From contig NZ_JBAMME010000017.1 of assembly GCF_039793925.1 (NCBI RefSeq), positions 1 through 64,000 of the forward strand: a stretch of DNA of 64,000 nt, in the 5' to 3' direction. A program made the position numbers and the translations under genes. Below are positions 1 through 7,812 of this stretch, one piece after another. The notes beneath the pieces are model-generated. The model saw only the letters and a list, made by a program, of their open reading frames with translations, searched no databases and was not told the DNA's origin. This DNA comes from Thermogutta sp039793925. GTDB taxonomy: Bacteria; Planctomycetota; Planctomycetia; Pirellulales; Thermoguttaceae. Each line of letters opens with the position of its first letter. Position 1 is the stretch's first letter.

Positions 1-2
1 CC

Positions 3-1319
3 TTTGACGCTGAGTCGTCGCTGGGGGCTGTCGAAGAGGAACCTCCGAGTTCCCCGACGGCGCTCCAAATTTCCCCCACTCTTCCGACCAATCGCCTTGG
101 TCACCTGCCTTACCTGAAAATTCTGGGTGCAGAGTCGTCTCTTGAATCGGTGGAACCGCCGGTTGTTACGCGGCGGGTAAAGACCGATCCCCGTGTTCGA
201 CAGTTTCGTCGAACCTTCTTCCGCGATGTCCCCGACAAGCTCTGGAACGACTGGCACTGGCAGATCAGCCATCGGATTCGAACGCTTGTCGACATTGAGC
301 GGATGCTCCTGTTGTTGCCTGACGAGCGCGAAGCACTGGAACAAGCCGGTGCCAAGCTCCCCGTGGGCATCACGCCTTATTACATGGCGCTCATTTCGCC
401 ACATAACCCGGAAGACCCGTTGAGGAAAACGGTCATCCCCCGAACGGCCGAGTTTGTTCGCTCGGCTGGTGAGGCGGACGATCCCCTGGGCGAGGACGAC
501 GACAGCCCGGTGCCGGGAGTTGTCCACCGCTATCCTGACCGGGTACTTTTCCTGGTGCATGACTTCTGCTCGACGTACTGCCGGTACTGCACGCGGAGCC
601 GAGTTGTCGGCCACGGCGAGATTAAGTCCAGTCCCGAACGAATCCAGATGGGGCTGGATTACATTCGCCGTACACCGGCGATCCGGGATGTGCTGCTTTC
701 CGGCGGTGATCCCCTAACCTTGAGCGACGAAAAGCTGGAGTGGATCCTGCGGGAATTGCGGAAAATTCCCCATGTGGAGTTTGTCCGCATCGGGACCAAA
801 GTCCCCGTGGTGCTTCCCCAGCGGATCACGCCCCAGCTTTGCCGGATGCTCAGGCGTTATCACCCTCTGTGGATGAGTATCCATTTCACCCATCCGGACG
901 AGTGCACCCCGGAAGTTTTTACTGCGTGCACGCGGCTGGCAGATGCCGGGATTCCTTTGGGTTCCCAAACGGTCCTGTTGCGCGGGATCAACGACAACGT
1001 GGAGACGATGAAACGGCTCGTCCACGAGCTGCTGAAGATGCGGGTACGTCCGTACTACCTGTACCAGTGCGACCCGATCAGCGGCTCGGCTCACTTCCGC
1101 ACGCCCGTCTCCAAAGGTTTGGAGATCATCGAAGGGTTGCGGGGATTCACGACGGGCTACGCTGTTCCCACGTACGTCATTGACGCTCCCGGCGGTGGGG
1201 GCAAGGTCCCGTTGCAACCCAATTATGTGGTAGGTCGTGACGGCGATGACTTACTCATTCGTAATTACGAAGGGCGGATCTTCCGTTATCCAGATCCCCT
1301 TGATTCACCGGCAAAGTGA
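3..1319 (+). CDS. kamA: KamA-family radical SAM protein, probable lysine 2,3-aminomutase (5' end outside window)
   Basis: Probable lysine 2,3-aminomutase, which uses SAM, a [4Fe-4S] cluster and PLP to convert L-lysine to L-beta-lysine. The cluster motif CSTYCRYC is present (Cys 140, 144 and 147 counted from the GTG at 150). The PLP-lysine motif is DAPGGGGK near the C-terminus. The two aspartates that bind the lysine side chain in characterised lysine aminomutases are both here (YQCDP and VIDAPGGGGK), which argues against a glutamate 2,3-aminomutase. The frame is open to the left edge with an acidic, Pro/Ser-rich stretch, so the true start may lie upstream. GTG 150 is the first clear in-window start but has no Shine-Dalgarno. 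A YkgJ-like gene follows after 18 bp. No efp or epmA is visible, so EF-P modification is possible but unsupported here. Confidence 0.85.
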   Translation, partial: FDAESSLGAVEEEPPSSPTALQISPTLPTNRLGHLPYLKILGAESSLESVEPPVVTRRVKTDPRVRQFRRTFFRDVPDKLWNDWHWQISHRIRTLVDIERMLLLLPDEREALEQAGAKLPVGITPYYMALISPHNPEDPLRKTVIPRTAEFVRSAGEADDPLGEDDDSPVPGVVHRYPDRVLFLVHDFCSTYCRYCTRSRVVGHGEIKSSPERIQMGLDYIRRTPAIRDVLLSGGDPLTLSDEKLEWILRELRKIPHVEFVRIGTKVPVVLPQRITPQLCRMLRRYHPLWMSIHFTHPDECTPEVFTACTRLADAGIPLGSQTVLLRGINDNVETMKRLVHELLKMRVRPYYLYQCDPISGSAHFRTPVSKGLEIIEGLRGFTTGYAVPTYVIDAPGGGGKVPLQPNYVVGRDGDDLLIRNYEGRIFRYPDPLDSPAK

Positions 1320-1337
1320 GACAAGGAGCACTGGATC

Positions 1338-2036
1338 ATGCAAGAAGCGGAGTCGCTCTGCGCACGCTGCGCGCGGCTCGGTAAGACCTGCTGCCAGACG
1401 TGCGAAATCTACGTGACGCCCGGTGATGTGGCGCGCATCGAAGCATTCACCGGCCAAACCGGATTCTACGAGTTCCGTGTCCCAGACAATCCGGTGTACC
1501 TCGATCAGGACGACGATCCTGAGTGGGTTGCGTGCGTGTTCCGCCCCGACAGTTCACGCCGTGTACTCAAGCGGAAAGCCGACGGCGATTGTGTGTTTCT
1601 AGGACCAAAAGGCTGCCAGCTTCCGTTGGAGGTTCGGCCCCTGGTGTGTCGGCTCTATCCCATCAACTACACGGCGCGGGGGTTGGAACCGGAGCTGGCC
1701 AAGGGTTGCCCCGTGCAGCTTTTGCCACCCGGCGTGGGGCTGCTGGAGGCCCTGAACATGAACCGGGCCCAGGCAGAAGTGTGGCACCGACAACTTTATG
1801 CGGAGATCCGGCTGGAGCCCCATGCCCGCCCCGTGGGACCCGGGGCTCCGTCCTCACCACTGGCGACCGATGAGACAGCTCACCGGCGGGTGGACGTGCC
1901 GGTGGCCACCGAGAAGGCGGACCTTGCGCAACCCACGCCTATGGCCGCTGCCGAGCGCCCCATCGTGAGCGGCAGTGCTTCTCTGGGAGAACCCCAGGGA
2001 GCGTCACCGCCTTACCCCGTCACCAAAGCGCCTTGA
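1338..2036 (+). CDS. YkgJ-family cysteine-cluster protein
   Basis: A 232-residue protein whose first 150 residues resemble the YkgJ/CxxCxxCC family, thought to chelate zinc or iron. The N-terminus has CARCARLGKTCCQTC, and further cysteines occur in GDCVFLGPKGC, RPLVCRLYP and AKGCPV, the usual family pattern. The last 60 residues are Pro/Ala-rich and look disordered. AAGGAG lies about 10 bp before the ATG. It sits in the same orientation between the aminomutase and two ATP-grasp genes. A role in supplying or protecting metal centres of the radical SAM neighbour is a guess. No catalytic function is assigned. Confidence 0.7.
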   Translation: MQEAESLCARCARLGKTCCQTCEIYVTPGDVARIEAFTGQTGFYEFRVPDNPVYLDQDDDPEWVACVFRPDSSRRVLKRKADGDCVFLGPKGCQLPLEVRPLVCRLYPINYTARGLEPELAKGCPVQLLPPGVGLLEALNMNRAQAEVWHRQLYAEIRLEPHARPVGPGAPSSPLATDETAHRRVDVPVATEKADLAQPTPMAAAERPIVSGSASLGEPQGASPPYPVTKAP

Positions 2037-2087
2037 AGCGATGAAGACGGGTACCACCTATTCGCTGCATCCCGCTGCACCCGGAAA

Positions 2088-2109
2088 GGGACAGGCTCTT
2101 GCCTGTCCC
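2088..2109. repeat. 9-bp perfect hairpin, likely third stem variant of the dispersed hairpin family
   Basis: GGGACAGGC and GCCTGTCCC form a perfect 9-bp stem with a 4-base loop, followed by TCCCGGG. On the opposite strand this reads GGGAGG then stem-loop, the same design as the hairpins near 19.6, 51, 53 and 54 kb but with a different stem sequence. It lies between the YkgJ gene and the first ATP-grasp gene. There is no T-tract, so it is not a standard terminator. Confidence 0.5.
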
Positions 2110-2201
2110 TCCCGGGATGTGGTGTTTCTTGAAAGCCTTTATCAGGATTTATTGGAAAGAGCGCTCTGGCCCGATTGTTGCAATCATTAAGGGAGCTCTC
2201 C

Positions 2202-3215
2202 ATGCGCATCGGCTTGACCTACGACCTGCGGAGCGAATACCTGGCCGAGGGGTTTTCCGAAGAGCAAACCGCGGAATTTGATCGCGAAGAGACGGTCACC
2301 GCGATTGAAGAGGCCATTCGGGCGAACGGGCACGAGGTCGATCGTATCGGACGGATCACTTCCCTGGTCCGGCGTCTCGCCAGCGGCGACCGATGGGACC
2401 TTGTTTTCAACATCGCCGAAGGTCTCTACGGTCTGGCCCGGGAAGCGCAGGTCCCGGCCCTTCTGGAGGCTTATCAGATCCCCTACACCTTTGCCGATCC
2501 GCGGGCCCTTATCATCAGCCTGGACAAATCCCTGGCCAAGACGCTCATTCGAGAGGCCGGTTTGCCCACACCGACCTTTGCCGTGATTCGCTCTTCTGCC
2601 GACCTTTCCCGTGTTGAGTTGCCCTTTCCGCTATTTGCCAAGCCGCTGGCGGAGGGCACAGGCAAAGGAATCTCGGAGAGTTCTCTCATCCTCGACGGCG
2701 GGCAGCTTAACAGCGTCTGCCACCAGCTCCTCAACCAGTTCCGCCAACCCGTGCTGGTGGAGCGCTACCTGCCGGGTCGAGAATTCACCGTCGGCCTGCT
2801 GGGCACCGGCGACTATGCTCGCGTGTTGGGAACTCTGGAGGTGATCCTCAAGCCCCAGGCCGAAGCCCACGCTTATTCCTACGTGAACAAAGAGCGCTGC
2901 GAAGAGCTGGTGGAATATCGGTTTGTTTCTGGGAAAGACGATCCCCAGGTTGCCGAAGCCGAGCAAATCGCCCTGGAAGCGTGGCGGGTCCTGGATGGCC
3001 GGGATGCGGGTCGGGTGGACCTGCGCTGTGATGAGGAAGGTCGGCCGCAGTTTTTGGAAATCAACCCACTGGCCGGACTCCATCCGACGCATTCCGATCT
3101 TCCCATGATTGCCACCGCCGCCGGTATGAGTTATCACGATCTCATCGGAGCGATCATCGAATCGGCGTTGCAGCGGCTCGGACGTGACCATGCTCCTGTC
3201 CACGCCATTTGCTGA
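2202..3215 (+). CDS. D-Ala-D-Ala ligase-like ATP-grasp enzyme (first of a pair)
   Basis: ATP-grasp carboxylate-amine ligase of 337 residues, expected to activate a carboxylate as acyl phosphate and join it to an amine. Visible family features are the N-terminal FNIAEG segment, the ATP-binding FAKPLAEGTGKGI, the GREFTVGLLG strand and the Mg-binding end RVDLRCDEEG...FLEINPLAG. The ATG at 2202 is chosen because AAGGGAG precedes it and the homology starts there; upstream in-frame residues look non-coding. The gene is followed by a second, divergent ATP-grasp gene. Substrates differ widely in this superfamily, and the unusual context (aminomutase, no mur genes) suggests something other than peptidoglycan D-Ala-D-Ala. 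Confidence 0.75.
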   Translation: MRIGLTYDLRSEYLAEGFSEEQTAEFDREETVTAIEEAIRANGHEVDRIGRITSLVRRLASGDRWDLVFNIAEGLYGLAREAQVPALLEAYQIPYTFADPRALIISLDKSLAKTLIREAGLPTPTFAVIRSSADLSRVELPFPLFAKPLAEGTGKGISESSLILDGGQLNSVCHQLLNQFRQPVLVERYLPGREFTVGLLGTGDYARVLGTLEVILKPQAEAHAYSYVNKERCEELVEYRFVSGKDDPQVAEAEQIALEAWRVLDGRDAGRVDLRCDEEGRPQFLEINPLAGLHPTHSDLPMIATAAGMSYHDLIGAIIESALQRLGRDHAPVHAIC

Positions 3216-3233
3216 ACTGTTGAGAAGTCAGAG

Positions 3234-4313
3234 ATGCGGGTGGTCGTCGTTCATCAAGAAGTAGCACCCGAAGCGCCGGAAGATGAGCGGGACGTTCTTA
3301 CTCAGGCACAGACCGTGGCAGAAGCCCTTCGCGAGCTTGGACATGAGGCCATCGTCGTTTCAGCCGGGACCACCCCCGTGGAACTTCGCACACGAGTTCG
3401 TGAGCTTCACCCCGACGTGGTGTTCAATCTCGTAGAATCCGTTTATGGCAGCGACCGTTTCCAGTACCTGGCGGCCCGGGTGCTTGAGGAGCTCTCCATT
3501 CCCTTCACCGGCAACGGTTCCCGGGCTTTGCTTTTGACAGGGGACAAGCGTCTGACCAAACTTCTTCTCGCAAAGTCAGGCGTGCCCACGCCTCGGTGGA
3601 TATGTGGCTCGGAGATCGTGCAGAACCCGGATCGGCCGGAAGAGCCCCGGCTGTTACAGTACCTGGAAGAATTTCACCGAATTGGGCGTCTGGAAGGAGA
3701 TATTCCCTCGGAAGCGCGTTTTTTACTCAAGTCGGCCTGGGCCCATGCCTCCGCCGGCCTGGTGGAACGGCTCTGGGAAGCATCCAGAACCGAACAAAGG
3801 GAAAGAATCCAAACCGAGATTGCCGCACGCACAGCCGCCACCGGTGAACCGTGGTTCGCAGAGGAGTATATCGATGGCCGGGAGTTCAACCTTTCCCTTT
3901 TGGGGACGGCCCGGGGTCCGGTGGTGCTTCCCCCAGCGGAAATTGATTTCTCAGCTTTTTCGCCGCGGCAGTTGCGGATCGTGGGGTATCGGGCAAAGTG
4001 GGATCCGGATTCGTTCGAGTATCGCGCAACTCCCCGGCGTTTCGAGTTCCCTTCTGAAGACTCTCCGCTTCTGCACCGGCTGAACGATACCGCCCTGGCA
4101 TGCTGGCGACTGTTCGGTCTAGCCGGGTATGCCCGCGTCGATTTCCGAGTCGATCCCGAGGGCACACCGTACGTTCTGGAGATCAATGCCAACCCGTGCC
4201 TCAGCCCGGATGCTGGATTTCCCGCCGCCGCAGTTCAAGCGGGCCGGTCTTTCGCACAGCTTGTTGGCCTGTTGCTGGAAGACGCCCTGGCACGGTCACG
4301 TGCGCAAACGTGA
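3234..4313 (+). CDS. D-Ala-D-Ala ligase-like ATP-grasp enzyme (second of a pair)
   Basis: A second ATP-grasp ligase-like protein of 359 residues, starting 18 bp after the first. It shows VFNLVESVYGSD, the linker FTGNGSRALLLTGDKRLTK, the segment RFLLKSAWAHASAGL where the ATP-binding loop is expected, GREFNLSLLG and the metal-binding end RVDFRVDPEG...LEINANPCLS. The two paralogues are only distantly alike, so this is not a recent duplication and they probably have different substrates. This copy carries a larger insert in its middle domain. The likely role is ligation of an amino acid or beta-amino acid; the product is unknown. Confidence 0.72.
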   Translation: MRVVVVHQEVAPEAPEDERDVLTQAQTVAEALRELGHEAIVVSAGTTPVELRTRVRELHPDVVFNLVESVYGSDRFQYLAARVLEELSIPFTGNGSRALLLTGDKRLTKLLLAKSGVPTPRWICGSEIVQNPDRPEEPRLLQYLEEFHRIGRLEGDIPSEARFLLKSAWAHASAGLVERLWEASRTEQRERIQTEIAARTAATGEPWFAEEYIDGREFNLSLLGTARGPVVLPPAEIDFSAFSPRQLRIVGYRAKWDPDSFEYRATPRRFEFPSEDSPLLHRLNDTALACWRLFGLAGYARVDFRVDPEGTPYVLEINANPCLSPDAGFPAAAVQAGRSFAQLVGLLLEDALARSRAQT

Positions 4314-4369
4314 CGTCCCAAGAGGTAGCAAGTGCCACCCATGACAGGTTATCCAATCGATCCGGTTCC

Positions 4370-6112
4370 TCACAAACCGGGAAACACGTCTTTGCCATAA
4401 AGAGGCATGTAGCGGTAATAGACTTCGAGGATCATGACGGCCATGGCGGTGGTGTAGAGCCGACCCCCCACCCGGGAATGCGGGTCGTCGAAGTACCAAC
4501 TTCCCGCCTCGTGGCCCTGATTAGCCTGTGTTTTGATGAGAAACTCTCGCATCACGTCGTTCCAGCGCTTCCAATCGGAGCCGCCCCAGTGCCGCATCAC
4601 CTGAGTGGCGTAATAGTCGTAGTAAAGGTCGGTTTCTGAAGGTCCCCATTCCGCCAGATGGGCGATGCCACGAGCAAGAGGCGGATGCTGCCGGGGCCAG
4701 CCCGCGTACATTCGGCAAAGCAGGCCGATGGCGGTTGTGCTGTGTCGAGGATTGCGATCCTGATAGCCGTAAAGGGCACCCTCGTCGCTGGCCACGCTAT
4801 CCAGAAACCGCTGGGCCGCGTAGTGCACCGAGCGATCGACCTTCAGGCCTGCCATCTCAGCGCTTTTGAGGGCCATGAGCTGCCAACCGGTGACTGTGGT
4901 GTCCCCCGGTTCTCCCGGCCGATAGCGCCATCCACCCCCCGCTTTGTCCTGAGCGTACTCGATGAATCGAACGGCTTCTTGGGCAGGCTGCCTCAAAGCG
5001 GGGTCTTTGGTCATGGCGAATGCCTCACAAAGGGCAATGGCCACCAGCCCTTGCGCGTACATGCCATTTTTCATCCCTTCCTGAAAGTCGAGTCCTTTGT
5101 CGGTCTGCCGTCCGCGCCGCAGGAGGTAATACAATCCCCGGTGAACCGTGTCGATGTAGGGCCCGCTATGGTGAGTGTATCCAGCGCCCAGAAAAGGCAG
5201 GATCGCGAGTGCCGTAGCAGCGGTCGTACTCGGCTCTGTTCCCGGATTACGGCAGTATCCCCGGCATGAATGAACCTTCAAATCAAATCGCCAGGAACCA
5301 TCTTCCTCCTGATGGACCGCAATCCACCGCAGACCTCGTTCCACCGCCTCTTCACTCTCCGCCGAACCGTCTCCCTGAATGGCGAGCTTGGCCCGCATCT
5401 CCGGCGTGCGACCTTCCAGACCACCCCCGCTGGGACGGTCTAGATGCGATAGATAGTCGGGCTCCCCGTTGCCCCAGGGACGAGCAGGATCGAGTGGGCC
5501 GGTATTGCGCGCGCCCGTGGTGGTACTCTGCTCGTTTCCTTCCTCGTCGCCCAAAATACTCACCGTGGCTGGCGTTAGCGCGAAAGATTGTTCCGTAAGG
5601 AACGACTGCTCCTCGGGCCGTTTCTCCAGGATGAGGTCGCTCTCCAGCAAAGGTGCATTGACCGCTAGATTTGCTGTGGCTACCAGCTCAATGCCGCTCA
5701 ATCCTTGCGGCGTGTGAATGATCCACAGGGAGAACACGACCAGAAGAACGGCGTGGACAACGGCACTCGCGAAGAAACTCACCAGTCCCCGACGCCATTC
5801 CCGCTTCGAGGGAACGGCTTCACGCAGCGCCGTCCCTTCTTCCGCAGGCAGCATGGATTGAATCTGCTGCGATTCAGCGAGGGCTGGCGGTTTCACCAAT
5901 GGCACGCGGACGGCCGTCCATTGAGGACGCTCCTGCGACTCACCTTGCCCAGCCGATTGTCCCGATTGACCGGAGCGAACATGTTTTTCCGAAGGAACCG
6001 GGCATGGCGATCCTGACGATTCTTTTGATGGTAGCGAGGCTTTTTCGGCCGACGGGAAGCCGGCTGGCTGGAAATCACCCTCCGGCTGTCGTCGCGGCTT
6101 TTCCTCGCCCAT
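4370..6112 (-). CDS. Membrane-anchored protein with prenyltransferase/squalene-oxidase-like repeats
   Basis: A 580-residue protein. Residues 1-100 are polar and Pro/Ser-rich. One hydrophobic segment follows at about 107-130 (SFFASAVVHAVLLVVFSLWI), then a linker. From about 240 to the end there are alpha/alpha-toroid repeats of the kind in squalene cyclases and prenyltransferases, with motifs such as VERGLRWIAVHQEEDGSWRF, GGGWRYRPGEPGDTTVTGWQ and SHSRVGGRLYTTAMA-like turns. The DxDD cyclase motif is not apparent, so enzymatic cyclase activity is unlikely. Such proteins are common in planctomycetes and of unknown role. The cytoplasmic N-terminus plus a single transmembrane helix recalls TonB-type anchors. 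No good Shine-Dalgarno is seen at this start. Confidence 0.7.
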   Translation of the reverse strand: MGEEKPRRQPEGDFQPAGFPSAEKASLPSKESSGSPCPVPSEKHVRSGQSGQSAGQGESQERPQWTAVRVPLVKPPALAESQQIQSMLPAEEGTALREAVPSKREWRRGLVSFFASAVVHAVLLVVFSLWIIHTPQGLSGIELVATANLAVNAPLLESDLILEKRPEEQSFLTEQSFALTPATVSILGDEEGNEQSTTTGARNTGPLDPARPWGNGEPDYLSHLDRPSGGGLEGRTPEMRAKLAIQGDGSAESEEAVERGLRWIAVHQEEDGSWRFDLKVHSCRGYCRNPGTEPSTTAATALAILPFLGAGYTHHSGPYIDTVHRGLYYLLRRGRQTDKGLDFQEGMKNGMYAQGLVAIALCEAFAMTKDPALRQPAQEAVRFIEYAQDKAGGGWRYRPGEPGDTTVTGWQLMALKSAEMAGLKVDRSVHYAAQRFLDSVASDEGALYGYQDRNPRHSTTAIGLLCRMYAGWPRQHPPLARGIAHLAEWGPSETDLYYDYYATQVMRHWGGSDWKRWNDVMREFLIKTQANQGHEAGSWYFDDPHSRVGGRLYTTAMAVMILEVYYRYMPLYGKDVFPGL

Positions 6113-6265
6113 GGCGCTTGCTCAAGTGTGCACAAGATGGACAATCTAGGATACTTCGAGAAATTATATCACGGGATTAGGCAGCTCCCCGGACTGGCAG
6201 ATGCGAGTCAATCGCGGGTAGTTGGGCACGGCAGGACGGCTCTTTCTGCCCACCGGTCACGAGGC

Positions 6266-7174
6266 TCACCGGCGAAACATCTCCTGTCCTGCCATGCGGG
6301 TCATTTCCCCCTGGAAACGAGGCAGCGGGGCAGCGGTGCGGGGCGCTTGTTGAGGCTGAATTTGGGCCGTTAGCCGCTGTGCCGCGTCCGTATTCCCCGC
6401 CTGGGCATAGCATTCGGCCGCCAGAGCAAGATACGGGGCGGAGTCTCGCGACCTCTGGGCAGCCTGAAGGTAGGTGGCAGCGGCGTCTGCGTAGCGTCCC
6501 AGCATGCGATAAGCCTCGCCAAGCGCAGCCAATTGCTCAGGTGGTTCGTCACCCGGCGAGTATCCTTGGAGAATTCTTTGCCGAACTGCCAGCACCTGTT
6601 CCCAATCGCCCTTCACCCGATATGCTTCGGCGATCCAGTGGAGGGCATCTCGGTCGTCCGGGCGGAGTCCCAGCACCCGGTAAAATGCGCCCAGGGCTTC
6701 GTCCGGACGGTTCTTCATGAGGGCGATGCGCCCCTGAATCAGCCAGGCCGCGGGACTTTTCGGAGCTACCGCGATCGCAGACCGCGCGTGCCGTTCGGCC
6801 TGATCCAGCCGGCCCAACTCCACGAGGAATTCCGCCATCTGAACGTGGAGATCGGGATTCTGGGGGGCGGAGTCCAAAGCCATCTGAAGCTGCTGGAGGG
6901 CCTCTTCCCGCTTGTTGCACTGCCAGAGGACCCGGGCATAGTTCGCTCGCGCCTCCACGTCAGTCGGACAGGTGCGCAACGCCTGAACAAGCAGGCGGTC
7001 GGCCTCCTGAAGGTCACCCCGCTGCAGGGCGTAGTGCGCCTGCTGGCTGAGCAAGCGACTCTGCTCGAGCAGCCGCGTCGCCATCAGCTCCCGATGCATC
7101 AAGCGGCACCCCGACCCCGCAAGCAAAGCCGAGGCGATAACCACCAGTTTCGCGCACCGGGTACAATAGGGCAT
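6266..7174 (-). CDS. Tetratricopeptide-repeat lipoprotein
   Basis: A 302-residue protein with a hydrophobic N-terminus (VVIASALLAGSGC) ending in a cysteine at about residue 23. This fits a lipoprotein signal, although the residues before Cys are not an ideal lipobox. The rest is six or more TPR units, for example DVEARANYARVLWQCNKREEALQQL, PDLHVQMAEFLVELGRLDQAE and RDALHWIAEAYRVKGDWEQ. It is likely a periplasmic or membrane-attached scaffold. It lies 150 bp upstream of the toroid-repeat gene on the same strand. Partner unknown. Confidence 0.7.
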   Translation of the reverse strand: MPYCTRCAKLVVIASALLAGSGCRLMHRELMATRLLEQSRLLSQQAHYALQRGDLQEADRLLVQALRTCPTDVEARANYARVLWQCNKREEALQQLQMALDSAPQNPDLHVQMAEFLVELGRLDQAERHARSAIAVAPKSPAAWLIQGRIALMKNRPDEALGAFYRVLGLRPDDRDALHWIAEAYRVKGDWEQVLAVRQRILQGYSPGDEPPEQLAALGEAYRMLGRYADAAATYLQAAQRSRDSAPYLALAAECYAQAGNTDAAQRLTAQIQPQQAPRTAAPLPRFQGEMTRMAGQEMFRR

Positions 7175-7326
7175 AGATCTGTGCTGGTTAAAACTGTTTC
7201 CCGTGCTTAAGGATCACCGGCCTGGCGATGTTACCAACTGTCGCCCGTTAGCCATAGGTCATCTTGGAACGAACCCCCCACACAAACCGGGGCAATTAGG
7301 AAGAACAGAAAAACTAGGTCAAAACC

Positions 7327-7776
7327 ATGCCGGCAGAATACAACAACCGCGGGATCCGCTTCCAGTATCCAGAGAACTGGCGAGTGGAAGAAGACGATTT
7401 GTGGACGGGCCACCATTCCGTGACGGTCTATAGTCCGGAAGGGGCCTTCTGGTCCGTCAGTATTCATCCGCGGGACACCGATCCCCAAAAACTGGCCGAT
7501 GCCGCCGTTCAGGCGATGCGTCAGGAGTATGACACGCTGGAGGTGGAATCCTCACCGGTGACGATCGGCAATCGCCAGTTGATCGGTTACGAGATGAACT
7601 TTTTCCATCTCGATCTCATCTGCACAGCGCAGGTCCATTGCGTCCGTACGGAACAAGGCACCTATGTCTTTTTCGCCCAGGGCTGGGATCGCGAGTTCGA
7701 AAAGCACGCGGCCGTTTTTCAGGCCATGACCACGAGCTGCCTGAGTTATGTGAAAAAACTCTCGTACTGGGATTAA
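7327..7776 (+). CDS. Hypothetical 149-residue protein (PsbP/DcrB-like fold suspected)
   Basis: A short soluble protein without signal peptide. The start, NNRGIRFQYPENWRVEED, followed by TVYSPEGAFWSVSIHP and later QGTYVFFAQGWDREFEKHAAVFQAMTTS, matches the general layout of small PsbP/DcrB/DUF1795-like proteins, in which a 'YP.NW' segment begins an alpha/beta sandwich. This is a fold-level guess. It is followed 36 bp later by a secreted metallopeptidase-like gene in the same direction, so the two may be co-transcribed. Confidence 0.55.
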   Translation: MPAEYNNRGIRFQYPENWRVEEDDLWTGHHSVTVYSPEGAFWSVSIHPRDTDPQKLADAAVQAMRQEYDTLEVESSPVTIGNRQLIGYEMNFFHLDLICTAQVHCVRTEQGTYVFFAQGWDREFEKHAAVFQAMTTSCLSYVKKLSYWD

Positions 7777-7812
7777 AATGTTTCGTTCCCGGCGGATCGT
7801 CGGAGGGTTTCC

